From the NCBI RefSeq assembly GCF_001655005.1, contig NZ_LXET01000005.1:45771-109770 (forward strand): DNA of 64,000 bases, read 5' to 3'. The position numbers and the translations under genes were made by a program. This document shows, in pieces, positions 1-9,565 of this stretch; the first letter of the stretch is position 1; each line of letters starts with the position of its first letter. The stretch is from Hafnia paralvei ATCC 29927. GTDB taxonomy: Bacteria; Pseudomonadota; Gammaproteobacteria; Enterobacterales; Enterobacteriaceae. The notes under the pieces are model-generated. The model ran no database searches and was not told the DNA's origin. It saw nothing but the letters and a program-made list of their open reading frames with translations.

Positions 1-325
1 TTACCAATGACTTCAAATGCTGCCAAACTTCAACGGAAAGCGGATGGTTGTCGTTTTTACCTTTTCCTTGATCTGACCACCAAACGGTATCGCGTGTGAC
101 GTCATCACGCACAATGTACTTATCTTTAGGGGAACGACCGGTAAAGATTCCGGTATCTACCGCGACTGCGCCTAGATTGGTCACAGTGCCACGCTCATAG
201 CCTTTTAGATCTGGGGCAGTTTCTTCTTGGAAGAGCAGGTCATAACTTGGGTTGTAAATGATTTCAGCTGCGTCAGTGATTCCATATTCTGCTAAATCCT
301 GTGGGGTTAAGCCTTTCTTATGCAT
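1..325 (-). CDS. pckA: Phosphoenolpyruvate carboxykinase (ATP), N-terminal part
   Basis: This is the first 108 codons of PEP carboxykinase, which converts oxaloacetate and ATP to PEP, CO2 and ADP in gluconeogenesis (cytosol). The gene runs off the left edge, so the nucleotide-binding P-loop and metal site lie outside. The visible part starts [15 protein letters not shown] and contains [20 protein letters not shown] and [11 protein letters not shown], which match the E. coli PckA N-terminus closely. The start at 325 is preceded by a strong GGAG ribosome site. The N-terminal few residues differ from E. coli, as expected for a flexible end. It is transcribed away from the hslO side with its promoter in the gap up to 583. 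Confidence 0.95.
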   Translation of the reverse strand, partial: MHKKGLTPQDLAEYGITDAAEIIYNPSYDLLFQEETAPDLKGYERGTVTNLGAVAVDTGIFTGRSPKDKYIVRDDVTRDTVWWSDQGKGKNDNHPLSVEVWQHLKSLV

Positions 326-504
326 GACACTACTCCTTTCCTTGTAAGATTAGATTTTTAGCTGCTTCTAGTGTCAGAGATTGAAGTTCGTTTAACCGAG
401 AGAATCATCAAAAAAACCAATTTTCATCCGCCTTTCATTCAGTTATGAGATGAACAACACGGAATTTACCTCCAGATAATCTATATATGCTGAGCAGGAT
501 CAAT

Positions 505-566
505 GAAAAAGCCCGCATTCCCGTCATCTTCAAATCTATCGGGCATATTGCGGGCTTCGTCTTTTT
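505..566 (-). terminator. Hairpin terminator downstream of hslO
   Basis: The 8 bp arms AGCCCGCA (510-517) and TGCGGGCT (549-556) are extended inward by CCCG/CGGG pairs. On the minus strand the stem is followed by a run of T (positions 505-510 read in reverse), as expected for the end of the hslR-hslO unit. On the plus strand a T run also follows at 561-567, so it may work in both directions. Confidence 0.7.
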
Positions 567-583
567 TGGGGAGAAATCAGCGC

Positions 584-1465
584 TTAGTGAACGCAATCTT
601 CATTATGGCTCTGTCCACCGGCAAACAGCGATTCAATATCAATTTTATCAAAAACATAATGATTACCGCAGTATTCACAATGCATATCGATGTTGCCATC
701 TTCCTCTAGCATATGATTCAGTTCTTCAACCGGAACCGTCAACAGGGCGCTAGCGCTACGCTCACGCGAACAGGTGCAGCGGAAGGTTACATCTTGTGGT
801 TCATACAGAGTCACTTCTTCCTGATGGTACAGACGATATAGCACTTCGTTAGCGGGTAAGCCGAACAACTCTTCGGATTTCACCGTTGCGGTTAACTGCG
901 CCAGATGCGACAAATCTTCCACGTTATTGGGTTGAGCGGGCATTATTTGCAGCAACATACCTGCCGCGCATGCGGTTCCATTATGCTCACCAGTGCGAAT
1001 GAACAGTCGGGTTGGCAGCTGCTCGGATTGCATAAAGTAAGCCTCGAGGCATTCGGCCAGCGTTTCACCTTCTAGGCCAACAACGCCTTGATAGCGTTCA
1101 CCTTCGTTAGGGGTAATAGTAATCACCATCACACCGTTGCCTAGCATTTCGCGCATGCTGCTGCCTTCAGCGATATCACCCTGTAATCGTGCAACACCGC
1201 GCATTTCTTGCTGGTTGTTGCCGTTGATCACCGCCATTTTTAGAGGGCCATCACCTTGGATCTGAACGGTGATATCGCCATCAAATTTCAGCGTGGCAGT
1301 TAACAGGCTGGTGGCAACCAATAGCTCACCCAGCAGCGTTTGCACCGGTGCCGGATAGCTGTGGTTTTCGAGCATCTGCTGGAAAGTGTGGCTGGCCGTA
1401 ACCAGTTCGCCGCGAACGGCCATATTTTCAAACAGATAGCGATGTAATTGGTCGTGATTAGACAT
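584..1465 (-). CDS. hslO: Redox-regulated holdase chaperone Hsp33
   Basis: Hsp33 is a cytosolic holdase that is switched on when oxidation releases zinc from four C-terminal cysteines. The 293-residue product has the usual family length (292 in E. coli). The zinc cysteines are visible as CTC in [10 protein letters not shown] and CEYC in [10 protein letters not shown]. An ATG at 1465 ([12 protein letters not shown]) is the E. coli-like start; the same frame stays open for 19 codons upstream but that extension has no family match. It follows hslR by 85 bp in the same direction, as in other enterobacteria, where both belong to the heat-shock regulon. Confidence 0.97.
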   Translation of the reverse strand: MSNHDQLHRYLFENMAVRGELVTASHTFQQMLENHSYPAPVQTLLGELLVATSLLTATLKFDGDITVQIQGDGPLKMAVINGNNQQEMRGVARLQGDIAEGSSMREMLGNGVMVITITPNEGERYQGVVGLEGETLAECLEAYFMQSEQLPTRLFIRTGEHNGTACAAGMLLQIMPAQPNNVEDLSHLAQLTATVKSEELFGLPANEVLYRLYHQEEVTLYEPQDVTFRCTCSRERSASALLTVPVEELNHMLEEDGNIDMHCEYCGNHYVFDKIDIESLFAGGQSHNEDCVH

Positions 1466-1550
1466 GGTTTTCTCTCTTAGGGCTTTACCCTTACTGACTT
1501 GAAGCCGCTGTCGCCGCTCCAATTAATTAGGCTTGTTTGCCGTGTTTAAT

Positions 1551-1967
1551 TTATTCGCTTGAAGCCTGATCGTTTTTAAACTTCAGCAACGTACGTCGTT
1601 CTTTCTTATCTGGTCGACGATCGGGATGCGGCATGGTCAGCGCATTCATTTTGCGTGCGAGTGCGACTTTTTCTCGATTTTCGATACTGGCCGCAGTCTC
1701 TTCATAGAGCTGTTGGGCATCTGCAGCACCGCGCCTTTGGGCGGTGAGCGCAGTCACTACGATCGTGCGATCGTCATTTCCTTGGCGTAGCTTGATTTCT
1801 GCGCCAATTTCCACAATTTTACTGGGTTTACCACGCTGTCCATTGTAGTGAACCTTCCCGCCATCAACCATTTCGCGTGCGATGGCGCGGGTTTTATAAA
1901 ATCGCGCAGCCCAGAGCCATTTATCCAAACGAATGGCACTGTCATCCTGTTCGTTCTTACCTTTCAT
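1551..1967 (-). CDS. hslR: Ribosome-associated heat shock protein Hsp15
   Basis: Hsp15 binds free 50S subunits that still carry a nascent chain and helps recycle stalled ribosomes. The 138-residue protein has an S4 RNA-binding domain at the N-terminus (RLDKWLWAARFYKTR, about residues 13-27, then GGKVHYNGQRGKPSK) and a basic C-terminal tail (PHPDRRPDKKERRTLL). Length matches E. coli HslR (133). The start has a GGAG site five bases upstream. It is the upstream partner of hslO. Confidence 0.95.
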   Translation of the reverse strand: MKGKNEQDDSAIRLDKWLWAARFYKTRAIAREMVDGGKVHYNGQRGKPSKIVEIGAEIKLRQGNDDRTIVVTALTAQRRGAADAQQLYEETAASIENREKVALARKMNALTMPHPDRRPDKKERRTLLKFKNDQASSE

Positions 1968-2029
1968 ACGGGCTCCTACCTCTGTGGCGATAACCTAAGG
2001 CGCAGGGCTTTCAGCGTTGTGAATAGCGT

Positions 2030-2722
2030 TTATCGTAGCTGAAAGGCTGGCAGTAATGTGCGGTAGTCATTCATGGACGGATGGCGTGAGAATTGCTTTT
2101 CGGCCATGCTTGAGTCCGGGTTGCGCACGCCGAGGCAGTAGCGAATACCATAGCTTTGCGCAGCATCCAGAATGGGTTCGGCATCATCGACGAAAAGCGT
2201 TGTTGCAGGATTAAAACCGGTACGTTTTTGTATCGCCTGCCACAAGCGCTGATCTTCCTTCGGATAACCAAATGTGTGGGTGGAAAATAATAAATCAAGA
2301 TGTTGGTCGAGTCCGGTGTGTTCTAACTTCACGGCGAGCCCATGTGGATGGGCATTGGTGAGCAAAATAGTTTTTCTTCCGCTCTCGCGTAGTGCCTCTA
2401 AAAATGGCTGAGTATCTTGGCGTAAGCGTGCTCGGGCTCCAACTTCGGTTGTCATCTGGTAGATGTCCAGATCAAGACGTTCGCTCCAATAATCAAAACA
2501 GTACCAGTTCAACGTGTGCTGAACGGCGTTGTATTCATTACGGATCAGCTTTTTGGCTTCGTCGAGTTCAATGCCGCGGCGTTCGCTGAGCGTTTGTGGC
2601 ACGAGATTGAGCCAGAAGTAGCTGTCAAATTCGAGATCCAATAATGTCCCATCCATATCCAGCAGGACGGTTTCAATTTCCTGCCAATTAAAATCAGGCT
2701 GTTGGTTTGGGATGAGGGACAT
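2030..2722 (-). CDS. yrfG: GMP/IMP 5'-nucleotidase of the HAD family
   Basis: A 230-residue haloacid dehalogenase-type phosphatase; the E. coli homologue YrfG dephosphorylates purine nucleotides (GMP, IMP). HAD motif I is LLDMDGTLLDLEFD (about residues 20-33), motif II LLTNAHPHG and motif IV LFVDDAEPILDAA are all present with their aspartates. The start ATG has an AAGGAG site seven bases upstream. A terminator at 2746-2769 separates it from igaA, so it probably has its own promoter; its end lies 62 bp before hslR in the same direction. Confidence 0.92.
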   Translation of the reverse strand: MSLIPNQQPDFNWQEIETVLLDMDGTLLDLEFDSYFWLNLVPQTLSERRGIELDEAKKLIRNEYNAVQHTLNWYCFDYWSERLDLDIYQMTTEVGARARLRQDTQPFLEALRESGRKTILLTNAHPHGLAVKLEHTGLDQHLDLLFSTHTFGYPKEDQRLWQAIQKRTGFNPATTLFVDDAEPILDAAQSYGIRYCLGVRNPDSSMAEKQFSRHPSMNDYRTLLPAFQLR

Positions 2723-2745
2723 AAAAGGGCTCCTTGGGAGATAGA

Positions 2746-2769
2746 CGAAAAAGCCAGCAAATGCTGGCT
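2746..2769 (-). terminator. Intrinsic terminator after igaA
   Basis: Perfect 7 bp arms AGCCAGC (2752-2758) and GCTGGCT (2763-2769) around a 4-base loop, followed on the minus strand by TTTTTCG. It lies between the end of igaA and the start of yrfG. Confidence 0.8.
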
Positions 2770-2817
2770 AATCAATTATATTTTTACTCTGATGGCTTGT
2801 CATGCCAGCCGATGAAA

Positions 2818-4932
2818 TTAGCGTCGTGGGGGCGTATCAAACGGCATGATACTGTGGTTGATACATTGATCATAATAGCGCTGGATATCAGGGATGCGAT
2901 TCATTGATTTTTGTATCCTGAACATAAACATCATGGCGTTGACCACGATGATAAGCGCCACGGCAAGGAGCAGTATGCAGGTCAGGATATATCTCCACAG
3001 CGTGAGTCCATCAGGCTCACTGTGGAGCATGATATGTCGGGTACCGTTAGCATCTGTGCTGATTTCAGTGATGACACCGCTAGCTTTGAACGGCGTTGAC
3101 AATAGCTGCTGTGATAATGATTCAAGCTCGCGCCACTGATCGATCGCAGTGTAATCATAGAGTGAGATTGCCGGTTGCGGATGATTGACCAGCTGTTTTC
3201 CTTCGTCGCTAATAATCAAGAAACCGCCCGGTGGCGTGGCGCTAAGTGACTGAGCTGCCTGATGTGTTTCTCGGTAATAGAACGATGAAACCGCACTATT
3301 CACTATGTTAGATAACAACTGAGCGCTGGCCGGACGTAGAAGAACGTTCACACCGTCGAGTCCACCATTTTGAGCTTTCTTCAGCAGTGCGTTCCAAGAG
3401 CGGCTGTTGCCAAGATTGACCAATGAATTTTTTAGCCGAGTACATTCTGACTCCTGCGCACACAGATCTTCAGTACGCAAAACGATATCAGCAAAGTCAT
3501 CTAACAAGATCATGCCTGATTTTTGAATGGCATTGGCAAGCCCTGGGTTGACCTTCTGCTCTTCGTTATTTGCGTTGAGTTGGCGATTAACGGTGCTCAG
3601 TAATGCTGCTGCATTATCAATAACATCTGAAGCTGGAGCCGCCATTGGCGTGGCATTACTCCAGTATATGGCGGAGCAATCGAAAGGCATAAATGGATAG
3701 CGAGTGCCTTCCTGATAAGAATCCGGAACATGACACATGCCAGTGCCCTGAATATTCAAGCTATCGCCTACATGCAGCGGTAGTGCCGCGAGAGACTTTA
3801 CGTTATTGACATCTACGGTGTGATTACCATGTAGCCAAGCTGAACTGAGCTTAAATGGAATACTGAGTGGTTGGGTAGAGAGCAGCAGCGCTAGTGTCAG
3901 TAATGCACCGCTCATGAGGACAATATTGCGCCCCCAGCGTTGCAGTGGAAAATTTTTCACTTCGTCGTGCAGTGACAGAAAGCGTCCTTGCCTGACGACT
4001 TGGCGGTTAAGGTACATTTCGATATCGGTTTTTTGCCCGAGATCTTTTTGAATATAGTTCTGCCAATGTGCTGGATAGATAAGATCCAACGTCCCTAAAG
4101 AGACGTTGTTAATTTGCCCAATATTGGATTCTCCGAACAGTCCCCAGCGCTTGGGAATGCCTCGAATGCAGTGAACTTCTTTGAGATCGCGTTCGGAAGG
4201 GCGACTGTATAAACGCCAGATCCCCCACGCAATCAGTCCGGTCGCGGTGGTTAACAACCAAGGCATGACGGCATTGGGACTGATGAGGCTAGTATAGAGC
4301 ATGAGCAAGGCGATCACGATAACGACGGATTCGCGGATGCCGCCTTGTTGGCTGAGTTGGTATTCTTGCAGCGTCTCTTTACGCACGCCTTGCAGTTCAA
4401 CTTTCTCACTCTCGGTTTGGCGGATGGATGCGCTGCTGGTGTTGTCTGGCGGCGGGAGGAAGTCCTCCTGAGTCGCATCCACTAAAGAGTGACCGTTGAT
4501 GGAGATAACCAATGGAATACTATGGGTTTTAATGACTTCAAGCTGGTTATCGTCGGCGATGTACTGTTCCCAGAAAACTGGGAGGTGTACCTCGATATTA
4601 TCGAGGTAGTAACGGCGCTTGTTGGGATCGTCGGTGGTCAACTCGTAGCGTGTTATCGCATGGGTAAGCGGATAGACGCGATCCCCCTGAGGCATCAGGC
4701 GATGTTGAGCTACGGGCAAGGATGCTTGAGAGGAACTTGAAGAGGATTCAAGCTTATTGATGTATTGCTCAATGGCTTGAAGTTCGTCTTTTTGCAGTTT
4801 ACGTAGTTTAGTTTTAATAAATGGGAAAGATGTAGTTAGTAACGCAGATTTTTTCATCTTAAACCAATAAACACATCCGGCAATCAGCAGGCAGAGGCTC
4901 AGTAGAATTGATGCGATAACTGGTGCACTCAT
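2818..4932 (-). CDS. igaA: IgaA/UmoB family inner membrane repressor of the Rcs phosphorelay
   Basis: IgaA (YrfF in E. coli) is an inner membrane protein that restrains the Rcs envelope-stress phosphorelay through RcsD, and is sensed through the lipoprotein RcsF. The 704-residue product has an N-terminal membrane segment (residues about 3-23), two more around residues 200-245 (VVIVIALLMLYTSLI and MPWLLTTATGLIAWGIW), one near 335-355, a large periplasmic part with cysteines (GMCHVPDS, DLCAQESEC), and a final membrane segment near 650-675. Length is close to the E. coli protein (711). A TATAAT-like -10 is visible in the minus strand at 4982-4987, about 50 bases before the start. Confidence 0.93.
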   Translation of the reverse strand: MSAPVIASILLSLCLLIAGCVYWFKMKKSALLTTSFPFIKTKLRKLQKDELQAIEQYINKLESSSSSSQASLPVAQHRLMPQGDRVYPLTHAITRYELTTDDPNKRRYYLDNIEVHLPVFWEQYIADDNQLEVIKTHSIPLVISINGHSLVDATQEDFLPPPDNTSSASIRQTESEKVELQGVRKETLQEYQLSQQGGIRESVVIVIALLMLYTSLISPNAVMPWLLTTATGLIAWGIWRLYSRPSERDLKEVHCIRGIPKRWGLFGESNIGQINNVSLGTLDLIYPAHWQNYIQKDLGQKTDIEMYLNRQVVRQGRFLSLHDEVKNFPLQRWGRNIVLMSGALLTLALLLSTQPLSIPFKLSSAWLHGNHTVDVNNVKSLAALPLHVGDSLNIQGTGMCHVPDSYQEGTRYPFMPFDCSAIYWSNATPMAAPASDVIDNAAALLSTVNRQLNANNEEQKVNPGLANAIQKSGMILLDDFADIVLRTEDLCAQESECTRLKNSLVNLGNSRSWNALLKKAQNGGLDGVNVLLRPASAQLLSNIVNSAVSSFYYRETHQAAQSLSATPPGGFLIISDEGKQLVNHPQPAISLYDYTAIDQWRELESLSQQLLSTPFKASGVITEISTDANGTRHIMLHSEPDGLTLWRYILTCILLLAVALIIVVNAMMFMFRIQKSMNRIPDIQRYYDQCINHSIMPFDTPPRR

Positions 4933-5386
4933 GCCGACCCCGTTTGGTAATCATCACCTTTCTACCTTGCCCAAAAAGGGCATTATACGGATGAATCATA
5001 AAGCGAATATAAATATATGTTATGAAGTGATTTTATTTACAGTTTTGCACTGGTGTGCCGCATATTCGTATAAAAAGGTTAGCAGTCAACACCTGCTGAT
5101 TATATCGGCATTATCCGATTTTTCTCAGGTGTGGCAAGTAATAGAGAAGTATTGAGCGGAATTTTGTGAGTCAATGCGGGCAGAAACAAAGCTGCAAAAT
5201 ATCCTCAACAAATGTTGCGAATCCAACGTCATCTGCGCACAATGCAAGATGAGATGAATACTGTGATCTGTATCTATAAAGTAAGATATGGATTTCAAAT
5301 ATACCGCATGTCTGGCCCTATGCCAGTGCTTTTGGCCGTTGCCGAATCATACTTAATTGCGGAAAAACCATTAATTCGGGGCCATC
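4933..5386. other. 454 bp divergent intergenic region between igaA and nudE
   Basis: AT-rich region with no supported gene; short open frames here have neither ribosome sites nor family resemblance. It must hold the promoters of both igaA (TATAAT on the minus strand at 4982-4987) and nudE. A small hairpin TGCCC-aaaa-GGGCA lies at about 4968-4982. Nothing else was recognised. Confidence 0.6.
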
Positions 5387-5953
5387 ATGGAAAAACTCCC
5401 ACAAAAGCCAAAAATTCTCAGCGTGGAAACTATCGCACGCTCACGTTTGTTTAATGTGGAGTCTGTGGATTTAGAGTTTAGCAACGGCGTACGCCGAGTC
5501 TATGAGCGTATGCGTCCTTCTGAGCGTGAAGCCGTGATGATTGTTCCTATTTTGGGTGATGACCTGTTGCTGATTCGAGAATATGCCGTAGGCATTGAGA
5601 GCTATGAGCTCGGTTTCCCTAAAGGATTGATCGATCCTGGCGAAGATGTTTTTCAGGCGGCAAATCGAGAGCTAATGGAAGAGGCTGGGTTTGGCGCTGA
5701 GCATTTTACCTTTATGCATAAGTTAACCATGGCGCCTTCCTACTTCTCTAGCCGAATGAATATCGTGCTGGCGGAGAATCTGTTCCCTGAACGTTTGGAA
5801 GGTGATGAGCCGGAGCAGATGCCCGTGGTACGCTGGCCGATAGCCCGCATGATGGAACTGCTTGAAGACCCTGATTTTCGCGAGGCTCGTAACGTCAGCG
5901 CGCTATTTTTAGTGCGTGAACTGTTGGCTACGCGTACATCTAAAACCGATTAG
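5387..5953 (+). CDS. nudE: ADP-sugar/NADH Nudix hydrolase NudE
   Basis: NudE hydrolyses ADP-ribose, NADH and diadenosine polyphosphates to AMP plus the other moiety (cytosol). The 188-residue protein carries a complete Nudix box at residues 80-102 (G80, E86, R94-E95, E98-E99, G101 in GX5EX7REUXEEXGU) and the family N-terminus MEKLPQKPKILSVETIARS. Length fits E. coli NudE (186). It is divergent from igaA and convergent with mrcA, separated from it by a strong bidirectional terminator. Confidence 0.95.
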   Translation: MEKLPQKPKILSVETIARSRLFNVESVDLEFSNGVRRVYERMRPSEREAVMIVPILGDDLLLIREYAVGIESYELGFPKGLIDPGEDVFQAANRELMEEAGFGAEHFTFMHKLTMAPSYFSSRMNIVLAENLFPERLEGDEPEQMPVVRWPIARMMELLEDPDFREARNVSALFLVRELLATRTSKTD

Positions 5954-5974
5954 TTGATTGATATCGCATCAAAA

Positions 5975-6007
5975 AGAAAGGGGCCGATTGGCCCCTTTCT
6001 CGTTTTT
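5975..6007. terminator. Bidirectional terminator between nudE and mrcA
   Basis: Perfect 11 bp stem: AGAAAGGGGCC (5975-5985) and GGCCCCTTTCT (5990-6000) with loop GATT. It is flanked by AAAAAG on the left and CGTTTTTG on the right, so it ends both converging transcripts. Confidence 0.9.
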
Positions 6008-6031
6008 GTCCTGACCTGCGATGAATGCCGG

Positions 6032-8602
6032 TTAGAACAACTCGTGACTTTCGCCGCCGCTGTCTGTCACCGTCGTGCCTGCTTCTTGCACCGAGTATTC
6101 CGTTGGCTGAGTACCATCGATGAAGTATTCAGACTTGCTGCCAGCGCCTCCGCTGGAAAGCTTACCTGTGTACTTGTCGATAGTGACACTGACAATACCC
6201 GGAGGCGGAGCCATTTTCTGCTCAGGAACGCCTTCCAGCGCCGCTTTCATAAAGTCATCCCATGCTGGCTGAGCGCTTTTGGCACCGCCTTCTCCGCCGG
6301 AGATTTGATCTTTAATCGCGCCAGACGCGGTGGTTCGACCCAAATCACGGCGATGATCATCGAAACCGATCCAGACACTGGTGACGATATCAGGGCCGTA
6401 ACCAGAGAACCACGCATCCTTCGAGCTGTTAGTGGTACCTGTTTTACCGCCGATATCGTGACGTTTCAGGTCGCGGCCAGCGCGCCAGCCGGTGCCCATC
6501 CAGCCGCCACCAGGTTCACCCCATATATTGCTGTTTAGCGCATCGTGCATCAGGAACGCTAGCGGTGTGCTGATGATGTGTGGTGCATATTGCTGATCTG
6601 AGTCTTGGCTAGCTTGTGCCGCGGTTACCTGCTCCAGCTGTGGCATTGGAACGGTGGAGTTAGCGTTGCCACTTTGAGAAACAGCTACGTTTTCAACGTT
6701 GTCATCTGTCAGGGCAACGGATTTTGGTGTCTGTCCATAAATAACCGGCAAGTTACAGCTTTCACAAACGACTTTAGGTTTGGCCTCAAAAATGACCTTA
6801 TCTTCACCGTCGAGGATTTTGGTGATGAAATAAGGGTCAATCAGATAACCGCCGTTGGCAAATGCGGCGTAGCCACGAACCAACTGCATTGGCGTAAACG
6901 AAGCCGAGCCTAATGCCAGTGATTCGGTATGCGCGATGTTTTGCGCAGGGAATCCGAAACGTTGCAGGTATTCTGCTGCATAGTCCACTCCCATCGCACG
7001 CATGGCACGTACCATCACCACGTTTTTAGACTCACCCAATCCCTGACGTAGGCGGATTGGACCGGCATAGGTCGGTGGTGAGTTTTTGGGGCGCCAATCG
7101 GTGCCAGCACCGGCATCCCAACGTGAAATTGGCAGGTCGTTCAGGATAGTCGCAAGCGTTAAACCTTTGTCCATCGCTGCGGTATACAGGAACGGTTTAA
7201 TGTTCGAGCCAGCCTGACGCAGAGCCTGAGTAACGCGGTTAAATTTACTTTGGTTAAAGTCAAAACCACCAACCAGCGCTTTGACCGCACCGTCTTGTGG
7301 ATTCAGCGAAACCAGCGCCGAGTTAACATCCGGAACCTGCGCTAGCCACCATTTCTGATCTTCATCTTGGCGAACCCAAATTTGCTGGCCTGCTTGAATC
7401 ACATCGTTAACACGTCGCGGTGTCGGGCCTTGTATGCGGTCGGTCTTAAACGGACGAGCCCAACGGACTGTTGCCATTGGTAGTGTCACGTTGGTGCCAT
7501 TTGCCAACATAACCGTTGCTTCGTCCGCATTGGATTCAGTGACGACGGCTGGCAACAGCGGCCCATAAGTTGGCAGCGTTTTCAGCGAATTAATAATTTG
7601 CTCGCGAGACCAAGTTGGTTGTCCCACCTTCCATAGCACGTTTGATGGACCACGGTAGCCGTGGCGCATGTCGTAAGCGATAACGTTGTTGCGCAGCGCG
7701 CTTTGTGCCGCTAACTGCAAGCGCTTGGTTACCGTGGTGTAAACCTTGTAACCATCGGTATACGCATTTTCACCGTACTGTTTCACCATCTCTTGGCGCA
7801 CCATCTCAGAAAGATAAGGTGCAGAGAAGTCGATTTCAGGTCCGTGGTAACGCGCTTCTAACGGCTCGTTACGCGCTTGGTCATATTCCGCACGGGTGAT
7901 GTATTTTTCATCCAACATACGGCTCAGAACGACGTTACGACGAGCCAACGCGCGGTCATGAGAGTACAGCGGGTTAAACGTCGAGGGGGCTTTGGGTAAG
8001 CCGGCGATCATAGCAATTTCACTCAACGTTAGCTGATCGACAGTTTTGCCAAAATAGACCTGCGCAGCGGCACCAACGCCATAGGCGCGGTAACCCAAAT
8101 AAATTTTATTGAGGTATAAATCTAGAATTTCATCTTTGGTCAGTAATTGTTCAATGCGGATCGCGAGGAAAGCCTCTTTGATTTTACGCATCAAAGTACG
8201 TTCTGGACTTAGGAAGAAGTTTCTAGCCAACTGTTGGGTAATGGTACTCGCGCCCTGCGAGGCATGACCGGTGAATAACGCCACGGAAGCGGCGCGGAAA
8301 ATCCCCACCGGGTCGACACCATGGTGTTCGAAGAAGCGGCTGTCCTCAGTCGCAATAAAGGCATTGACCATCTGCGGCGGAACTTGCTTAAGCGGCAGAG
8401 GAACACGACGTTTTTCGCCGTATTGCGCGATGAGGTATCCATCGGCGCTATAAACTTGCATTGGAGTTTGCAGTCGGACGTCTTTTAGCGTCGCGACATC
8501 TGGTAGCTGTGGCTCAACGTATTTGTATAGGCCAAATACAGCGGCTGCTCCCAGCAAAATGCAACAGACTGCAAGAATGATTAAATACTTTACGAACTTC
8601 AC
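6032..8602 (-). CDS. mrcA: Bifunctional peptidoglycan synthase PBP1A
   Basis: PBP1A polymerises glycan strands from lipid II and cross-links the peptides; it is anchored in the inner membrane and acts in the periplasm. The 856-residue protein has one N-terminal membrane segment (LIILAVCCILLGAAAVFGLY), a GT51 transglycosylase domain (EDSRFFEHHGVD, GASTITQQLARNFF), an OB-like insert, and a transpeptidase domain with the catalytic serine in SNIKPF near residue 465 and the KTGTTNSSKDAW box near residue 719. Length matches E. coli PonA (850). It is divergent from hofM, the conserved arrangement in enterobacteria. Confidence 0.97.
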   Translation of the reverse strand: MKFVKYLIILAVCCILLGAAAVFGLYKYVEPQLPDVATLKDVRLQTPMQVYSADGYLIAQYGEKRRVPLPLKQVPPQMVNAFIATEDSRFFEHHGVDPVGIFRAASVALFTGHASQGASTITQQLARNFFLSPERTLMRKIKEAFLAIRIEQLLTKDEILDLYLNKIYLGYRAYGVGAAAQVYFGKTVDQLTLSEIAMIAGLPKAPSTFNPLYSHDRALARRNVVLSRMLDEKYITRAEYDQARNEPLEARYHGPEIDFSAPYLSEMVRQEMVKQYGENAYTDGYKVYTTVTKRLQLAAQSALRNNVIAYDMRHGYRGPSNVLWKVGQPTWSREQIINSLKTLPTYGPLLPAVVTESNADEATVMLANGTNVTLPMATVRWARPFKTDRIQGPTPRRVNDVIQAGQQIWVRQDEDQKWWLAQVPDVNSALVSLNPQDGAVKALVGGFDFNQSKFNRVTQALRQAGSNIKPFLYTAAMDKGLTLATILNDLPISRWDAGAGTDWRPKNSPPTYAGPIRLRQGLGESKNVVMVRAMRAMGVDYAAEYLQRFGFPAQNIAHTESLALGSASFTPMQLVRGYAAFANGGYLIDPYFITKILDGEDKVIFEAKPKVVCESCNLPVIYGQTPKSVALTDDNVENVAVSQSGNANSTVPMPQLEQVTAAQASQDSDQQYAPHIISTPLAFLMHDALNSNIWGEPGGGWMGTGWRAGRDLKRHDIGGKTGTTNSSKDAWFSGYGPDIVTSVWIGFDDHRRDLGRTTASGAIKDQISGGEGGAKSAQPAWDDFMKAALEGVPEQKMAPPPGIVSVTIDKYTGKLSSGGAGSKSEYFIDGTQPTEYSVQEAGTTVTDSGGESHELF

Positions 8603-8722
8603 CTAGAATTTCCCATCACTTGTCAATTGGGCAGTTTATAAACAAACGCGCAGTAGTATAAAGGCAAGCCTGCACGGAGGATACGTTCTTTTCTTTCATT
8701 GACGATTCGGAGATCGTTACAT

Positions 8723-9565
8723 ATGTTCGCACGGACTTGGCAGTTAGGGATAGACATTCAGCCTCGCACACTTTGTGCCGTGGCGATCACTTTTCACCGC
8801 AAAGGCTGGCAGCTCAAGCGTTGGTGGCAGTTTTCATCACCCATAAATGTGGTTGAAAGTGGGCGATTACGCCAGTCTGATTGGTTGAATCATCTGCTAT
8901 CCGAGCTGCGAAGTCAGCTTCCCTCGAATACTTCGGTCCGAATCGGACTCTCCCCCGAAATTATTATGCAACAAAGCATTTCGATGCCGGATGCCGACGT
9001 CCCTACCAGTCTGCAGCAAAACCTACTTGATTTGGCGGCGGAGAAGAGTTTGTTATTGCCGCGATCCGAGTTTGCATGTGATTACAGCCGTCAACCTTCC
9101 TCTCCTAAAGATTGGTTAATGACCGCAGTCCGCCAACAAGATATGCAGGATTGGATGACTCCGTTAGCAAATGCCGGTTTAGCGCCCAGTATTGCTGATA
9201 TCACCCCCTGCGCGATGCGCCGTTCTGCCGCACTCAGTCGGCAATCGCCCACGGCACTTTTGCTGCATGTGGGAGAGTCTGTGCTGACTTGGGCTGCGCC
9301 GTTCTCTCAGTCGCTCGCTTTCGGCTACATCCCACGAGAGGTTGGAGAAGAGTATTCCAGCGTGGCCGAGCGCGTCACTTCACATGCTGCTCAATATGAT
9401 GTGCCAGCTCATTCGATGCTGTGCTGTGGCGCAGTGCAATCTAGCGGCTGGTCTCCATTTAGCGCATTGACCTTCCTACAGCCCCCACTACCGGCACAGC
9501 CGGAAATGTTTGCTTTGGCTATCGGTTTGGCGCTATGCGCAGAGAGAACATCATGGAGCAGATAA
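8723..9565 (+). CDS. hofM: PilM-like pilus assembly protein HofM
   Basis: First gene of the hofMNOPQ operon. HofM is the enterobacterial counterpart of PilM, a cytoplasmic actin-fold protein that contacts the inner membrane PilN-like subunit in type IV pilus and DNA-uptake machines. The 280-residue product starts MFARTWQLGIDIQ, like E. coli HofM (MAFKIWQIGLHLQ). I chose the ATG at 8723 because GGAG lies ten bases upstream; the same frame is open from 8699 but without a site. Sequence is poorly conserved, as in all hof genes, and the call rests mainly on position and length. It overlaps hofN by 13 bp. Confidence 0.88.
   Translation: MFARTWQLGIDIQPRTLCAVAITFHRKGWQLKRWWQFSSPINVVESGRLRQSDWLNHLLSELRSQLPSNTSVRIGLSPEIIMQQSISMPDADVPTSLQQNLLDLAAEKSLLLPRSEFACDYSRQPSSPKDWLMTAVRQQDMQDWMTPLANAGLAPSIADITPCAMRRSAALSRQSPTALLLHVGESVLTWAAPFSQSLAFGYIPREVGEEYSSVAERVTSHAAQYDVPAHSMLCCGAVQSSGWSPFSALTFLQPPLPAQPEMFALAIGLALCAERTSWSR

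Noticed and set aside
4931..5155. 74-codon open frame in the igaA-nudE gap
   Set aside because: AT-rich, no ribosome site, no family match; more likely promoter DNA.
5212..5454. 80-codon open frame before nudE
   Set aside because: Overlaps the nudE start, has no ribosome site and no recognisable product.
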